Positions 1-11,681 of a stretch of DNA of 64,000 nt are shown here, one piece after another (the first letter of the stretch is position 1; every line of letters begins with the position of its first letter). The notes beneath the pieces are model-generated. The model worked only from the letters and a program-made list of their open reading frames with translations, did not search any database and was not told the origin of the DNA. This DNA comes from Armigeres subalbatus (lineage: Eukaryota > Arthropoda > Insecta > Diptera > Culicidae), in NCBI RefSeq assembly GCF_024139115.2, contig NC_085140.1:99584988-99648987 (forward strand), written 5' to 3'. The translations under genes and the position numbers were made by a program.

Positions 1-96
1 GATTCCTTGTGGCGTTTGTAGGGTTTTAACAATTTTTTCCGCATTGGCCATCATTTGCTCCTGTTGAGCGATGGCTGCTTCGTCCTGTTGGCTCAT
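1..96 (-). CDS. N-terminal fragment of an LTR-retrotransposon gag-like ORF
   Basis: Reading the minus strand from an ATG at 96 gives 32 open codons to the window edge, beginning MSQQDEAAIAQQEQMMANAE. The product is Gln/Ala/Glu-rich and soluble-looking. It lies 283 bases downstream of a tRNA primer-binding site on the same strand, which is where the first ORF (gag) of a retrotransposon belongs. Gag would form the cytoplasmic particle that packages element RNA. The sequence alone is too short to place in a family; the call rests mainly on the primer site and LTR-like sequence at 380-1047. The rest of the element lies outside the window. Confidence 0.45.
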   Translation of the reverse strand, partial: MSQQDEAAIAQQEQMMANAEKIVKTLQTPQGI

Positions 97-379
97 TTTA
101 TTATATTTCTATAGTCACTATAAAATTCACTTTAAAATTACTCAATTTGCTATGTATCTCACTAATTCGCTACTTTGAAAAATTCACTTATAATTGCACT
201 TTATTTCTTTAGTATTTGTTTGATAAAAAATGTATACTTACTTTTAAATTTTGGCCCGATATCCTCTCGGGGATCCTGCGTTCGTGTTGGTTTCCTCCAG
301 GTCCTCCTCGGTATTCTGCCGGGGTTGATCGCTGCACTTCTAGCACCTTTGCACTGCACTTATTACTTTGAATTCCCTA

Positions 380-397
380 ATCCTACCGACTGCGCCA
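380..397 (-). promoter_or_regulatory. Primer-binding site for tRNA-Ser
   Basis: The minus strand reads TGGCGCAGTCGGTAGGAT, the complement of CCA plus the 3' acceptor end of insect tRNA-Ser (recalled). This is the primer type used by 17.6/297-like gypsy elements. It directly abuts the LTR-like sequence above 397, in the expected LTR-PBS order. Confidence 0.75.
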
Positions 398-1047
398 GTT
401 AAGTTACGGGGCTTCGGAGCAGCGTTTTTAAAAAAGATAACTACCTTCACCTAACACGATTGAACACAGAATGAATTTTATTTATTAATTAGGCTTACAC
501 AAGGACGGAAATCTTCGTTTTACTATCAGTTGCATCGATGCTCAGTAGGCAGCTTCGTCATAGATTCGTGTTTGTTTTGATCAGACGCTCGGCGATGCAG
601 GCACGAACATATCGCAGCATGCTGTCAAACTTCCATACCAAATTTACCGCCCGATCTTCAATAGCCGATTGATAATCGAGCGCAAAAAATGAATATCTAC
701 CGGGGCTGAAATGAATATTTTGAATTGTGGTCAATTTGCACCGATAAATGATGATTATTTTAGTTTATATACTAAACAAATGCATATATTTTGGGAATCT
801 GACTTCAAAATGTTGAATCCATGCACCGCAGTATGAAATGATATTCATATTTTGAGATTTCAAATTGAATATCAATGTGCCAAGCTGAAGATTCATTTTG
901 ACACCGCACAAAACAACGCTGACACCGAGAGTCGACGCTTGCTGCTGTTCGTGCGCATGCCGTCCTATTCATTCGCACATTCAAATTCGGGAAGGACTAG
1001 CAACTTGATTGCGTGTTCAATGTCAGCTGTTTGAGTGTAGTTGAACT
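398..1047 (-). mobile_element. Probable 5' LTR of the tRNA-Ser-primed retrotransposon
   Basis: On the minus strand this ~650-bp stretch starts AGTTCAACTAC and ends CTTAAC(T) against the primer site, giving AGTT/AACT short inverted ends. A poly(A) signal (overlapping AATAAA copies) lies at 477-486, about 80 bases before the inner end, as expected for R-U5. The outer border at 1047 is inferred from the inverted ends only; the second LTR is outside the window. The short + strand ORFs at 175 and 852 are taken as chance. Confidence 0.5.
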
Positions 1048-1199
1048 GACTTTTTCTGTCCCTGGGCTTACATCAAACCTTAATGAGTTGCACTGATTGC
1101 CTGACCTAGCTAAAAGTAAGTTTTGTTTATGTCCGCACTTCCGTCGTCCGATTGGTAAGTTGTTGCTAACGTCCTCTATTTGCTGGTCTCATCATTCGG

Positions 1200-3090
1200 C
1201 CCGGATAAAAATTTACAGTAACTTGAATGACATAACCCATTGAAATACAATAGATTGTGTAGTAAACAATACAAACTATTGTACGCTTATTGTAAAATGT
1301 TCACGGTTGTAAAAGATCTTTATTGTACTTACATTAACATAACAATATATTTAAATGTTACCAATACATTCTATTATATTTTTATTGTTCGCTTATGTTT
1401 AGTATTGCACATCCAAAAACTAAAAAAATTATGAAAGTATTCGGTTTGGATGATCTGGAAATTCGTCTAATGTAATTGAATTAATATAATTTTGGAATAT
1501 TTCATGGATTTATTATATTGCTGAAATAACAATTGAAAACAATAAAATTACAGTAGCTTTGCTCATTAAATGAATAAAAATGTATACCGATTCTGAAGTA
1601 ATATATTTTCATATTGCAGGTCTATAGAATTGTTATGCAATAAAAATTGGAATTAAAAAAAACTGAAGGGAACAAAAATTTTTGCTCATCATTTTACTCG
1701 AAGAATGGCTGGATTCATTTGAGCGTGTACAGTTTTGTTTATAATTAGTGGAGAGATGAAAATAATGAAACTTTATGGTGCAGAAAGTGGCTTTTTCATT
1801 ACAGTTTCTGGGTGCTGGGCAACGGTAGATCCCTATGGCTTCTGTACCGTGGTAAGTATCTAAAGTGTTGGAGCGCGTTAGAGCATCATTACTGGGCCTG
1901 AGCGCAAGTATTTTGATCACACTCGCCGTGCTGTCATTAGTCAAACTTTTTCGCATCGGTTACTATTTTCTATTATCATTTTGGTGGCTGTATTCCGTAC
2001 CGGTGACGTTTGACATTTGATAGTTCATTAAATAGCAGCGGTGTTATCGCGCTGCAAAATTTGGTCTCCTATGCGCGTTTAGTAGCGACCGGTAAAGTGT
2101 CAAGTAATGATACTGGGCTGGCAAGCGGCTTATACTCACCACCGGTAATCGTAATCTTATACTACAAAAGTTCAATGTACATAATGGACGCAGTCGTTCA
2201 TCCCGAACAAAAAAAATATCGTCATAATACCTGATGACATACCTGGTAACATGTATTCTTGTTTCTTTACAGAAATGAAGCTTATGATGAAATACTGATG
2301 CTTGGCCAATCTCACCCACGAGATATAATAAGAACTGATGCAGGTATTTTTTTCTTTTCTTCTCGAAGTACGTTCTAAAACTAACATTCTTTTATAATTT
2401 ACATTTTGCACAGGTTTATAACTACATGTATTGTATCCGGAACAAAGTTAGTACGTCTTTTATACCGAAGTTGTATTTTTCTCCAGATACAGGCAACTTA
2501 CCCAACTTCGAAAGTAGTGCGCTGGATTCGCCTAAAGATGCGCTAAACAACGCATCAATTAGTTTGACAGATAAAACTTTGGAAGAAAGTTCGGTTCGGA
2601 AGTCCCGACAGCAAAGCGTGGTAAAATGAGTGAAAATGAAGTTTAAACTGATTTAAAATTAAATTGAAAATAAAATAATCTGTAAAACAAATAATTGTAT
2701 TGTATTTTATTGTAATGTTGGAGTATAATGTATTCTAAATCCTGTTGTATTTCTATTGTAAAACAATAGAAACAGTAATTGAAAACATTTGAAACACAAT
2801 GTTTTCTATTATTTTCTCGCTCGAAATCATCCCATTGAAGAACCGTAAAATCAATTGTTTTGCTCAAAATTTTGTATGGAAAATTTTCGATTTTTTTATT
2901 GTAAAGATACATAACAACCCCCCTTTTTTATTGTAAAAGTCCCATTTACCATTCATTTTATCGTGGAAAACCATTATTTCTCATGTGATTTTATTGTCAA
3001 AATTCCATTATATTCAATGGTAAAAACTATGTTTTAAATGGTGTTGTAACAATAAAATTTATGATATTTTAATGATATTTTTTATCCGGG
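1200..3090. mobile_element. TIR element enclosing exon-like blocks
   Basis: The left end is CCCGGATAAAAA at 1200; its reverse complement is at 3079-3090. Both subterminal regions (about 1200-1620 and 2680-3090) are AT-rich with repeated ACAATA/TATTGT words, suggesting one family. No clear target duplication is visible. The middle third (about 1.8-2.6 kb) is compositionally different and looks exonic. This could be one element with captured host sequence, or two related MITEs flanking a gene piece. Confidence 0.5.
1884..2629 (+). pseudogene. Exon-like blocks of an unrecognised gene, C-terminal end
   Basis: Two blocks join in phase. Block 2273-2343 follows a TTTCTTTACAG acceptor and encodes NEAYDEILMLGQSHPRDIIR plus three residues, ending at CAG|GTATTT. 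Block 2493-2629 follows GATACAG and encodes GNLPNFESSALDSPKDALNN, then a Ser/Thr/Lys-rich tail to TGA at 2627. AATAAA follows near 2670. Upstream, 1884-1958 (reading ITGPERKYFDHTRRAVISQT) and 2024-2144 (reading SLNSSGVIALQNLVSYARLV) could join across a 65-base intron, but the donor is weak and the phase from 2144 to the 2273 block does not fit. The protein looks hydrophilic and host-like, but I do not recognise it. Because the blocks sit inside a TIR element, capture by a transposon is possible, as is a real gene end hit by MITEs. Confidence 0.35.
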
Positions 3091-3243
3091 GGGTTATCGT
3101 ACTTTGGACTCATGCTATGCGTTCTGGTGGAGACTTAGGCTGCGAGGAAACTTGATGATGGTGGCGTAATTCTTGACGTTGGTGTCCGTTGTAACTTATT
3201 CATTGTGTTTGCTACATAAGATACACAAAACACATGTATACAA

Positions 3244-4349
3244 TGGCCCGTATGAATAAAAAGTAGTAAAATCTACAATATGGAGTTACTACTTTGTAGT
3301 AATGTCCACATGTAGTAAAGTTGCTTTGGTATGAATAATAAACTTTTTCGAACATAGTAGTAAATACTAATTTCGAAAATAAAAAAGTAGTATTTACTAC
3401 AAAATACATCTGTCAAATTTGATTTGTTTATGTTTTGTTGTTGTAGTTGTTCCCTATATGTACCTTATTTATTGAAAGTTCAAATTCAAATGAAGTAAAA
3501 AAGCCTAGCATGATGGAAATTTTGATTCTGGTGCCAAGAATCTTGATATTTTTCATCGCATGGCTTGAGTTCGGGAATTAAATCCAACGGTCAGTTTTTG
3601 CGGCAATTTTCCGACACGCTGACGCTTGCTCTGGTATATGTATTACATTTACGCGTTTTTTTAACGTAATTAATTTTTACGCAACTATTTGGAATTTGGA
3701 ATCTTTGTGGGTTTACACGCGGATTTTTTTGAAGTTATTTTACGCGGTTTTTTATTATAGTCAGGGTAAGTAAAAAACGCAAATAATCAATTATAGTTGA
3801 AGTCATTTCGACTGTGGTTTTTAGAATCTGCTGTTTTGTGTTACACGGATGTAGAGATTGCATTTGCCGTTCGCCACTTCTCCTCGTAATTCGATTCAGT
3901 TAACAAATGTTTCGTCGAACATTTTACGTCCACTTCCAAAAATCGATACACTTAAGTCGGTTTTTACGTGGGGGACATTTTTAACAACTGCGTAAAAAAA
4001 ACTAGTAAAAACCGACCCCATCGTATAAACTTCGATAAATAGCACTAATCGTATCGTTAATTTATTTGCGGTGGTTATTTCAATTCGTAAACACCTTTTA
4101 CCATGTAGGCAAATTTAAATCCAGGCGATGGAATAACTTTGTAGCAAGCTCCTGAACAGACTACACATAATTTGCAGTATTTACTGCTTTTATTCATACC
4201 AATTATCAAACAAGTTCCACAAAAGTAGTATGTTCGAAAATTGTATAGAAGTAAACGTGCTTTTATTCATACCGTTTTGCTACAAAAGTAGTAAATACTA
4301 CATAATTTGTAGTAAAGTGTGGATTACCACTTTTTATTCATACGGGCCA
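3244..4349. mobile_element. MITE-like element, 1.1 kb
   Basis: The left end reads TGGCCCGTATGAATAAAAAG; its reverse complement closes the element at 4349, with one mismatch in the first ~25 bases. Inside both ends are repeated TAGTAAATACTAC words. There is no coding capacity. Flanks (ACAA left, ATAT right) do not give a clear target duplication. Confidence 0.7.
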
Positions 4350-4559
4350 ATATCGTAAACTTTAGCGGCATTTTAAAATATAACCGCGTTTCTATTCGCT
4401 TGAATCTAATACAACGAGGGGAATACGTTCCACGTACATCCGCGTAGAACAACTTTGTGAAAACAATCGCGTAGAAAAACGGCGTAAATGTCGAAATTCG
4501 CTTAAAAAATCGCGTGATTTATGAAATCCGCTTGAAAAGCAACCCAAGTATACACATTA

Positions 4560-6002
4560 GGGTGGCTCAAAAAACACTTTTTCAAATTTTTTGATGGGCC
4601 GCCCTCTTATTCTATTATATTTGATGCCCTGATGCTCTGGACAAAATTTCAGCCAAATCGGTCAACGTTTGGGTGGTGCTAAACTCGTTGGAAGCTTATA
4701 TGGAAAAATGCATGCAGAAACATCCATAAACAATGATTTGCAGTTGAACGGCACAATTTACGATCAAGAACCATGAAACACATTCAGTTCTTGTAGAATT
4801 GAATACAGAATGTTATGCTGAAAACCGCGAGAAGATTAGAGTTTATTAGGCAAAGATATTAGCATTTTACTGGAGTGTTGTAGGGGTGAATTTATTTCTT
4901 TTCAAAGGTAAAAGAAACGAAATTTGCTCAAACTCCACTTCAGAGAAATGCTAATAACTTAGCCGGGCAAACTCTAATCTTCCCGCGGTTTTCTGTTTAA
5001 CATTCTGTATAAAATTCTCCAAAATCTGAATGAGTATCATGGTTCTTCATCGTAAGTTGTGTAGTCCCCCAAGTAGAACACGCAACATCTTCCTAAAAGC
5101 ACCTTGTTCCTATTCAGTTTCATTAAAGGCACTGGAAAACATCAAAGCACGAAAAAGTTACATCAAGATGTCAAAAACGTTCGAATTGTGATCAATGTTT
5201 CATTAACATTGCAATGCAATACGAGTTTGACATTTGGAAACAAACAACCAAAGAATACTGCACTTCATGTTGCAAATACGCAACAAAATCATTAAGTTAC
5301 ATATTATTTACCATGTAACTTCAATGCGTCTTTCAAAATTTAATTGTTTGTTAAAATTAAGTTGCAAATAAGTTGATTGTGTCTTCATGTTTAATTTAGC
5401 ATTGTTCAACGTTTTGACAACTCACATTTTTTTCCTGTGATGGTGCAATCAAGTTACAGGAAACCCGAGTACAAAACTTCATAATCGTATGGTTTTTATG
5501 GTGAGTCAACATGCAGTCCCTTCGAAGTGTTGAGTGGTGCTGTTGTAGAGTGAAGGACTATCAATCACAAGATCCATAAATCAAATCCAGTTTTATATTT
5601 TTGTTTTTTTTTTTCCGCTGTAGTATTTTGTAACATTATTGCAATTTTACTGCAATCGAAAGATGTTTTCATAGGCTCCACCTCTTGCGCTTTTTAGATT
5701 GCAAGAGAGTTATCTTTGATGGCACATATGCAAAGATTGTTTCTTTCCGAGTAGTTGCAACACAGTGAAATGTTCAGTAGTGAAACAAGTTGTGCTGCTT
5801 GGGCCAGCTGCAATTTACTGTTTTTGGATGTTTCTGCATACATTTTTCCATATAAACTTGCAACAAGTTTAGCACCGCCCAAACGTGGACCGATTGAGCT
5901 GAAATTTTGTCTAGAGCATCAGGGCATCAAATAGAATCGAATAAGAGGGCGGCCTATCAAAAAAATTGAAAAAAGTTTTTCTCATACTAATTTGAGCCAC
6001 CC
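4560..6002. mobile_element. Long-TIR non-autonomous DNA transposon with TA target site
   Basis: The ends are GGGTGGCTCAAA and TTTGAGCCACCC. Inverted similarity continues inward for roughly 190 bases on each side. TA dinucleotides flank both ends (4558-4559 and 6003-6004), as for Tc1/mariner-type integration. The 63-codon frame at 5104 lies in the unique centre and shows no domain. No transposase is present. Confidence 0.8.
4752..5061. repeat. Internal snap-back (inverted repeat)
   Basis: Arms 4752-4876 and 4932-5061 are imperfect reverse complements with a ~55-base loop. Shared words include AAGAACCATGA, ACAGAATGTTA, AAAACCGCG and AAGATTAGAGTTT. It may be a second MITE nested in the 4560-6002 element or an ancestral internal palindrome. 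Confidence 0.7.
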
Positions 6003-6606
6003 TAATACACATTCATAACACAATTTTTCACTTGTGTAAAGATAAGTCAGTGCAAGTAGTGCGACTTTTAAAGGAAATCACATAAAACTTAAAGTTCCCA
6101 CCTTTTTCAAAGTCGAAGAAGAAACGTAAAGACAATATTTTGAAAAAATTGTACAGGAAAGCAACCGAAAGAATTTTTGAAACTCTTCTTAACAAGTCTA
6201 AAGGCTATTCAATTACTAATGGTTAGAAGTACGGGGTTGAACTTTCCTTATGCTTATGTTTTTCGTAGAATGTTCTTATACTCTGTCATTGAGGATATTT
6301 CAAATATCTACGCGCATAATAAGATGTCAAATAAGTTGCTTTTTAACTTTTCGAACAAAGTATCATCGAAGCAATGTCTGTTGGTTGTAATCGATGTTTT
6401 GTACCGTGCTCAAAGCGGCGCTCACAGCCGCGCTGAAAACATCAATGTTCGAGCGCCGCTGTGAGCGCGGTGCAAAACATGAGCATCCAGCATACGCTCG
6501 GGTTCATGCTCATTTTTACGAGTGCACGTTCGAGCCCGAAGCGAATGTTCATTCGAGTGCGGCAGCATGGATAAACATTTGCGCGGGGCTGCACCTTGAA
6601 GACTGG
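6003..6606. other. Unassigned DNA with a GC-rich hairpin
   Basis: No gene recognised. A 30-base stem (6394-6423 with 6451-6480, about 26 of 30 paired, 27-base loop) lies in a locally GC-rich patch just before the LINE junction. The overlapping frames at 6177-6696 are in this patch or run into the LINE and are not credible genes. Confidence 0.5.
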
Positions 6607-9161
6607 AAAGCACTGATGATGATAAGGACGCATTCTACGCGCAGCTGGAACGTGAGTACGACAGCTGCCCAAGCAACGACGTCGAAATCATCATAGGAGA
6701 TTTGAACGCTCAGGTTGGCCAAGAGGAGGAGTTTAGACCAACTATTGGAAAGTTCTGCGCTGACCGGCTGACGAACGAAAAGGGGCTTCGACTAATTGAT
6801 TTCACCGCCTCCAAGAATATGGCCATTCGCAGCACCTACTTCCAACACAGCCTCCCGTATCGGTACACCTGGAGATCACCACTGCAGACAGAATCACAAA
6901 TCGACCACGTTCTGATTGATGGACGGCACTTCTCTGACATTATCGACGTCAGAACATATCGTGGCGCTAACATCGACTCTGACCACTATCTGGTGATGGT
7001 TAAACTGCGCCCAAAACTATCCGTTATCAACAATGTTCGGTACCAACGACCGCCGCGGTACGACCTAAAGCGACTAAAGTAACCTGATGTCGCCACTGCA
7101 TACACGCAGCATCTCGAGGCAGCGTTGCCGGAAGAAGGTGAGCTCGATGGGGCCCCTCTTGAGGACTGCTGGCATACAGTTAAAGCAGCCAATAACGACG
7201 CAGCGGTGAACAACGTCGGGTATATGGGACGAAGTCGACGGAACGATTGGTTCGACGAAGAGTGCAGACAGATTCTGGAGGAGAAAGACGCAGCGCGGGT
7301 GGTCGCGCTGCAGCAAGGTACCCGGCAGAACGTGGAACGTTATAGACGGAAGCGGAGACAGCAGACCCGCCTTTTTCAGGAGAAGGAACGCCACCTGGAA
7401 GAAGCGGAGTGCGAGGTGATGGAACAGCTGTGCCGTTCTCAAGAAGCACGCAAGTTCTACCAGAAGCTCAACGCATCCCGCAAAGGCTTCGTGCCGCGAG
7501 CCGAAATGTGCCGGGATAAGGATGGGAGCATCTTGACGGACGAACGTGTGGTGAATGGCGCTGAGAGTATAGGCAGTGAAAGTCAAGGCAGCGGAGGAGA
7601 TGACTACTTCAGTTCAGCGGACGATGGAAGCCAACCAGCCCCCACCTTGAGGGAAGTTTAGGATGCCATCCAACAGTTAATGACCAATAAATCAGCTGGT
7701 AAGGATGGTATCGGAGCTGAGCTCATCAATATGGGCCCTGAAAAGCTAGCCACTTGCCTGCCCAAACTGATAGTCAGAACCTGGGAAACTGAACAGCTAC
7801 CGGAGGAGTGGAAGGAAGGGGTTATATGCCCCATCTACAAGAAAGGCGACAAGCTAGAATGTGAGAACTTTCGAGCGATCACCATCCTTAATGCCGCCTA
7901 CAAAGTGATATCCCAGATCATCTTCCGTCGTCTGTCACCATTAGTGAACGAGTTCGTGGGAAGTTATCAAGCCGGCTTCGTTGACGGCTGCTCGACAACG
8001 GACCAGATCTTTACTGTACGGCAAATCCTTCAAAAATGCCGTGAATACCAGGTCCCAACGCATCATCTGTTCGCTGTTTTCAAGGCGGCATACGACAGCA
8101 TGGACCGTGTAGAGCTATGGAAAATTATGGACGAGAACAGCTTCCCTGGGAAGCTTACCAGACTGATCAAAGCAACGGTGGATGGTGTGCAAAACTGGGT
8201 GAAGATTTCGGGCGAACACTCCAGTTCGTCCGAATCGCGCCGGGGACTAAGAAAAGGTGATGGTCTTTCGTGCCTGTTGTTCAACATTGCACTAGAAGGT
8301 GTCATGCGGAGAGCCAAGTGTAACAGCCGGGGTACGATATTCAACAGATCCAGTCAATTTATTTGTTTCGCGGATGACATGGACATTGTCGGCCGAACAT
8401 TTGCAAAGGTGGCAGAACTGTACACCCGCCTGAAACGTGAAGCAACAAAAGTTGGACTGGTGGTGAATGCGTCAAAGACAAAGTACATGCTTGTGGGCGG
8501 AACCGAGCGCGACAGGGCCCGCCTGGGAAGCAGTGTTACGATAGACGGGGATACCTTCGAGGTGGTCGAGGAATTCGTCTACCTCGGATCCTTGCTAACG
8601 GCTGACAACAACATTAGTCGTGAAATACGAAGGCGCATTATCTGTGGAAGTCGGGCCTACTACGGGCTCCAGAAGAAATTGCGGTCGAAAAAGATTCGCC
8701 ACCGCAACAAATGTGTCATGTACAAGACGCTAATAAGACCGGTTGTTCTCTACGGACATGAAACATGGACAATGCTCGAGAAGGACTTGCAAGCACTCGG
8801 AGTATTCGAGAGACGGGTGCTTAGGACCATCTTTGGCGGTGTGCAAGAAGATGGTGTGTGGCGGCGAAGAATGAACCACGAGCTCGACCAACTCTACGGC
8901 GAACCCAGTATCCAGAAGGTAGCTAAAGCCGGAAGGGTACGATGGGCAGGACATGTTGCAAGAATGCCGGACAGCAACCCTGCAAAGGTGGTGTTCGCTT
9001 CCAATCCGGCAGGTACGAGACGGCGTGGAGCGCAGCGAGCGAGATGGGCAGACCAGGTGCAAAACGACTTGGCGAGCGTGGGGCGTATCCGAGGATGGAG
9101 AGATGCGGCTTCGAACCGTGTATTGTGGCGTCAAATTGTTGATTCAGTGTTATCTGTTTAA
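6607..9161 (+). pseudogene. RTE-type endonuclease/reverse transcriptase, dead copy
   Basis: In its intact form this protein nicks target DNA and reverse-transcribes its own RNA at the nick in the nucleus. Visible parts: endonuclease from GDLNAQVG through IDHVLID and SDHYLVM (6607-7079), a basic linker, the reverse transcriptase (RT), and the C-terminal RWAGHVARMPDSNPAK tail. Lesions relative to copy 2: CAA to TAA at 7080; a 36-base in-frame deletion near 7552; AAG to TAG at 7659; and in RT motif A the catalytic Asp codon GAT is GTT, giving FAVFKAAYDS instead of FVDFKAAYDS near 8075. Motif C FADDMD (about 8370) is intact. The longest open frame, 7680-9161 (493 codons), is therefore only an RT remnant without a working active site. 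Confidence 0.9.
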
Positions 9162-9194
9162 ATGTAGACTAAATAAATGAGTGAAATGAATGTT
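6607..9194 (+). mobile_element. RTE-clade LINE, copy 1, 5' truncated
   Basis: Colinear with copy 2 at 15929-18960 and very similar by eye. Homology starts at about 6607 in the middle of the endonuclease domain, so the copy is 5' truncated. After the stop at 9161 a short 3' end carries AAATAAATGA/GAAATGAATG units, the short tandem tail typical of RTE elements rather than poly(A). Confidence 0.85.
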
Positions 9195-9697
9195 CTAGAA
9201 ATATGATGCACAGCTCCCAACGAATTCACCCTACACAAAAAGATTTGGATCAATACCATGACTTCATAACTTTATACTACCGGGAAAAGCTATTAATTTT
9301 ATTTCAATTCAATGGATTTCCAACAAAATAGTCGTCTCCAAGTTTATCATTGATGTGGAAAGGGAATATTTTAAGCAATTGAATATGTAATCGTGAGACA
9401 TTGAAACATGTGACATGTAATAATTTTTTGTTCTAAAAAGAGAAATATACATTCGAAAAGTGCTTATCCTTTCCACTTAAAACATTTTATACAAAAGTAA
9501 GCTAATGAAAAGCAAGACAAGAGCCAATTAAACAGTGTCTTGTTTTCAATTTGCTAACATTATAATCCCTGTCTTGTTGCATAAACAAAAGTCCGAGAAG
9601 CAGCCAACCTCTATCCATGATCTGAAAATACTACGACTTAGAAATAATTCGAACATTATAACTGTTATTAATTAACGACTGGAAAAATTGTTGCATT
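9195..9697. other. Unassigned AT-rich DNA
   Basis: No gene, structured repeat or RNA recognised between the LINE tail and the foldback element at 9698. Confidence 0.5.
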
Positions 9698-10032
9698 AAG
9701 GATCTGGCTTTCTCAGTCTCTGGGTTGATCAAAACGGTTATATTTTGAATTGCCCGACGTTTCGGCAGGATGTATTCTGCTTTTTTCAACGGAAAATTAT
9801 CAGTCAACTGTTTTTCGTTTTAAAAGATATGTCTGTTTCATGTTTTGGGGCTTCTTGTATGCACCACAATTACGGACACTAAAAATAATAAATTAATAAA
9901 CAAAACGGAAAAACACTGCACACTAAACAATACTCAACGATTGAAAAAGGCAGAATACATCCATCCGAAACGTCGGGCAATTCTAAATATAGCCGTTATG
10001 ATCAACCCAGAGACTGAGAAAGCCAGATCCTT
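9698..10032. repeat. Foldback MITE, ~90-bp arms
   Basis: The left arm (9698-9787) starts AAGGATCTGGCTTTCTCAG; the right arm (about 9945-10032) is its reverse complement with few mismatches. The arms share CCCGACGTTTCGG and CAGAATACATCC. The loop is ~155 bases. The 91-codon frame at 9845 crosses the right arm and is not a gene. Confidence 0.8.
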
Positions 10033-10360
10033 GATTCTTTTGAACATTATGTCAACATTTTTCAAATTAGTTTCGTTCGACAGTATAAAGCAGAGAATAG
10101 GTCCCACATGCCACGTTTGAAGTACAGTTTGAAGCCCTGTTTACCGTATAGGTAATTTTTTTTATTTTACTGTAAATACTTTTTGTAGTTGAATAAGTGG
10201 CTTCCAACACTCCTACACTTAACAACGGAAGCATATAATGATGTATCCGTGGTTGACTGAAATACCCTGTTTTCTAAGTATGCGTTAACAATTTTATTGA
10301 ACTAGCGTTTTTTAGGTCCCACTTGTCCCGGGGAACTTTTAGTAGGAATTAAAAAATGAG
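10033..10360. other. Unassigned DNA
   Basis: Nothing recognised. The sequence is AT-rich without coding signal. Confidence 0.5.
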
Positions 10361-11681
10361 AAAAAAACCCAGATTAATCCACCTAGCAGTGATAGTGCCT
10401 TTCTCGTTTCTTGTGAGTGAGTAATTTCTTCGCACTTTCGGTATTAAAAAAAGTATTTTGGCCATAACTTCTGAGCCCATAGTCCGATCCGGCCAATTTT
10501 TAATAGGAAACAATGGGACAAGATTCCGCGTCAAATGCAACTTGTTGCGAGCAAATCGGTTGAGGATAAATGCCTAAGAAATGAAATGGTTAAGGATAAG
10601 TGCCTGAAAAATCAGTGAGATTATTTTGCGCACACATATACACACAGACATCACTTTAATTCATCGAGCTGAGTCGATCGGTATATAACACTATGAGTCT
10701 ACGGCCCTCCTATAAAAAGTTCGTTTTTGGAGCGAACATATAGCCATTAAGTATACTTTGTATACAAGAAAGGCAAAACGAATTTTAGTCATAACTTCTA
10801 AGAATAAATTCCCAAAAAGTGAGCTAGACTTTTTAATGTGATTTTTTATGAAAAAAAGTATTTTGGCCATAACTTCTTAGCCCATAGTCCGATCGGGTCA
10901 ATTTTTCAATAAGAAACAATGAGAAAGGATTCTGCGTCTAATGCAACTTGTTGCGAGCAAATCGGTTGAGAATAAGTGCCCAAAAAGTGAGCTAGACTTT
11001 TTAATGTACTTTTATATGAAAGTATTTTGGCCATAACTTCTAAGCCCATAGTCCAATCGGGTCAGTTTTCAATAGGAAACAATGGGACTAGATTCTGCAT
11101 CGAATGCAACTTGTTGCGAGCACATCGGTTGAGAATAAGTGCCCAAGAAGTGAGCTAGACCTTTTAATGTGCTTTTATATGAAAAAAGTATTTTGGCCAT
11201 AACTTCTAAGCCCATAGTCCGATCGGGTCAGTTTTCAATAGGAAACAATGGGTCAGGATTCTGCGTTGAATGCAATTTGTTGCGAGCAAATCGGTCGAGA
11301 ATAAGTGCCCAAAAAGTGAGCTAGACTTTTCAATGTGCTTTTTTATGAAAAAAAGTATTTTGGCCATAACTTCTAAGCCCATAGTCCGATCGGGTGAATT
11401 TCCAATAGGAAACAATGGGACAGGATGATGCGTCGAATGCAACTTGTTGCGAGCAAATCGGTTGAGGATAAGTGCCCAAAAAGTGAGCTAGACTTTTTGC
11501 GCACACACACACACATACACACACACATGCACACACACATACACACACAGCCATCACTCCAATTCGTCGAGCTGAGTCGATCGGTATATAACACTATGGG
11601 TCTCCGGGCCTCCTATGAAAAGTTCGTTTTTGGAGCGAACATATAGCCTTTACGTATACTTTGTATACGAGAAAGGCAAAA
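10361..11681. repeat. Repeat-bearing element with ~168-bp internal units, tandem copy
   Basis: It begins with the same terminal sequence (CCCAGATTAATCCACCTAGC, then TGCCTTTCTCG) as the element at 58701. A first short copy ends at GTATACAAGAAAGGC near 10775. A second tandem copy follows to GTATACGAGAAAGGC near 11678. Each unit carries GGCCATAACTTCTAAGCC, GGAAACAATGGGA and TTGCGAGCAAATCGGTTGAG; units start near 10455, 10862, 11030, 11194 and 11358. A (CA)n-rich run (11500-11549) and a tail with CGATCGGTATATAACACTAT precede the end. The CA-rich frames here are artefacts. Confidence 0.8.

Noticed and set aside
2643..2912. 89-codon minus frame
   Set aside because: Lies in the AT-rich terminal region of a TIR element; no family features.
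7074..7586. 170-codon minus frame
   Set aside because: Antisense shadow of the RTE ORF; no motif.
11330..11646. Cys/Val- or His/Thr-rich frames
   Set aside because: Translations of the (CA)n run.
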